NCBI GenBank assembly: GCA_965207495.1
Contig: OZ242287.1
Location: 3,286,001 to 3,350,000 of the forward strand
Length of the DNA: 64,000 nucleotides
Direction of reading: 5' to 3'
Source: Bin5 sp965207495
Lineage (GTDB): Bacteria > Chloroflexota > Anaerolineae > Caldilineales > Caldilineaceae
Below the pieces are notes generated by a model. That model saw only the letters and a program-made list of their open reading frames with translations. It had not been told where the DNA came from and did not search any database. The stretch's first letter is position 1. Each line of letters begins with the position of its first letter. Below are positions 63,393-64,000 of the stretch, in pieces. A program made the translations under genes and the position numbers.

Positions 63393-64000
63393 CTATTCGA
63401 GTTCTGGGTAGGCGGCGGGCAGAGATTTTCTGAAGCCCAAAACAAGGCACCAGACACAGTAAAAGAGTAAGGCAATCAGCAGGTGCCTGAGCTCGGGCAA
63501 CAGGAGGGGAGAGAGTAGGGAAAGGAGGCCGGCGACTGCCCCGGGTACCATCCAGGAGGTGGGCAGCTTATTCAGGACAACCAAATCGATGCAGATCCAG
63601 GTTGTGACGCCTCCTCCCATGAGCAGCCCCGCTTCCAGGGCTGTCAGGGCAAGATGCTCGACGAATTTTTCGACGACGGGGAGGAGTTCGGTTTGCAGGT
63701 CGGCGTTCAGGACTCCCGCCAGCCCGAAGCGGTTCATTCCGGCCAGGACTCCAGCGACCAGAAGCGTAGCCGCGATGCCGATCAGCCCCGACTGGATGGC
63801 CGTGCTAATGCGGTGGGCAGGCGAGTAGCGGTGTTTTAGTGCCACCAGCAGGACCATCCACGTAAAGATCGCGACAAGCCAGAGCCATCCACCCAAACCC
63901 CATTGCCATAGGGACTCCGCGGCCAGCGGCCGCGGGTTTAGCGACTCTGCAAACTCGAGATAAAAGGGTCTGAGGAGTAGAAGGGAATATAGTCCTGCGG
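63393..64000 (-). CDS. Hypothetical multi-pass membrane protein (5' end beyond window)
   Basis: At least 202 residues. The frame reads through to base 64000 without a stop (GLYSLLLLRPFYLEFAESL ... LWQWGLGGWLWLVAIF), so the TTG at 63896 is not necessarily the start. Five or six hydrophobic segments, including LIGIAATLLVAGVLAGMN and HLLIALLFYCVWCLVLGF. No family recognised. Convergent with the P1B ATPase gene. Confidence 0.65.
   Translation of the reverse strand, partial: AGLYSLLLLRPFYLEFAESLNPRPLAAESLWQWGLGGWLWLVAIFTWMVLLVALKHRYSPAHRISTAIQSGLIGIAATLLVAGVLAGMNRFGLAGVLNADLQTELLPVVEKFVEHLALTALEAGLLMGGGVTTWICIDLVVLNKLPTSWMVPGAVAGLLSLLSPLLLPELRHLLIALLFYCVWCLVLGFRKSLPAAYPELE

Overview
The window looks like a chromosomal contig from a GC-rich bacterium of the phylum Chloroflexota, probably close to the Caldilineae/Anaerolineae. 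This is an inference. It rests on a lipoprotein-type YidC next to rpmH-rnpA-yidD-jag, Thr/Ala/Pro-rich linkers in secreted modular proteins, many twin-arginine/lipobox sugar-binding proteins, sugar-acid enzymes of the enolase, DapA, UxuA and ThuA families, and abundant G-rich intergenic repeats. No rRNA, tRNA, CRISPR, transposase or phage gene was recognised.

Layout. (1) 1-6608: two large secreted proteins, a leucine-rich-repeat protein cut by the left edge and an 1139-residue repeat protein. Both end in the same pre-peptidase-C-like domain. (2) 7481-19730: an accessory metabolic region with an unknown conserved protein, MFS exporter, ThuA-like protein, GxxExxY protein, DapA-family aldolase, enolase-superfamily dehydratase, MDR dehydrogenase, ornithine cyclodeaminase-like protein, double GNAT protein and anmK. 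Three G-rich minisatellite arrays and an 11-bp-periodic G-tract array punctuate it. (3) 19764-24038: priA and an unknown membrane protein on the minus strand. (4) 24692-32739: an origin-type cluster rpmH-rnpA-yidD-yidC-khpB(jag)-pfkB-parA-parB, then a polyprenyl-synthetase-like protein and an ATP-grasp protein. dnaA, mnmE and mnmG are absent. (5) 32748-37062: yggX-like gene, formyltransferase, mannonate-dehydratase-like and 6PGDH-like genes, and a decayed AbiEii-like toxin gene. (6) 37844-46493: a seven-gene minus-strand run encoding two ABC sugar importers (two binding proteins, four permeases, no ATPase) behind an alkaline-phosphatase-superfamily enzyme. (7) 47531-64000: aldo/keto reductase, a PEP-synthase/rifampin-phosphotransferase-like protein, malate synthase, a free propeptide-like protein beside a leaderless subtilase, a GNAT, clpC, a Fur-family regulator with a P1B-4-type metal ATPase, and a partial membrane protein.

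How the genes fit together: regions 2, 5 and 6 suggest uptake and breakdown of sugars and uronic or aldonic acids. Region 4 combines ribosome/RNase P, membrane insertion and chromosome segregation. The right end carries proteolysis and metal homeostasis. The most unusual non-coding content is a dispersed ~140-bp double-hairpin element (five copies plus a fragment), three 'CACGGAGG' minisatellites, and a G-tract array with the layout of a strong G-quadruplex.
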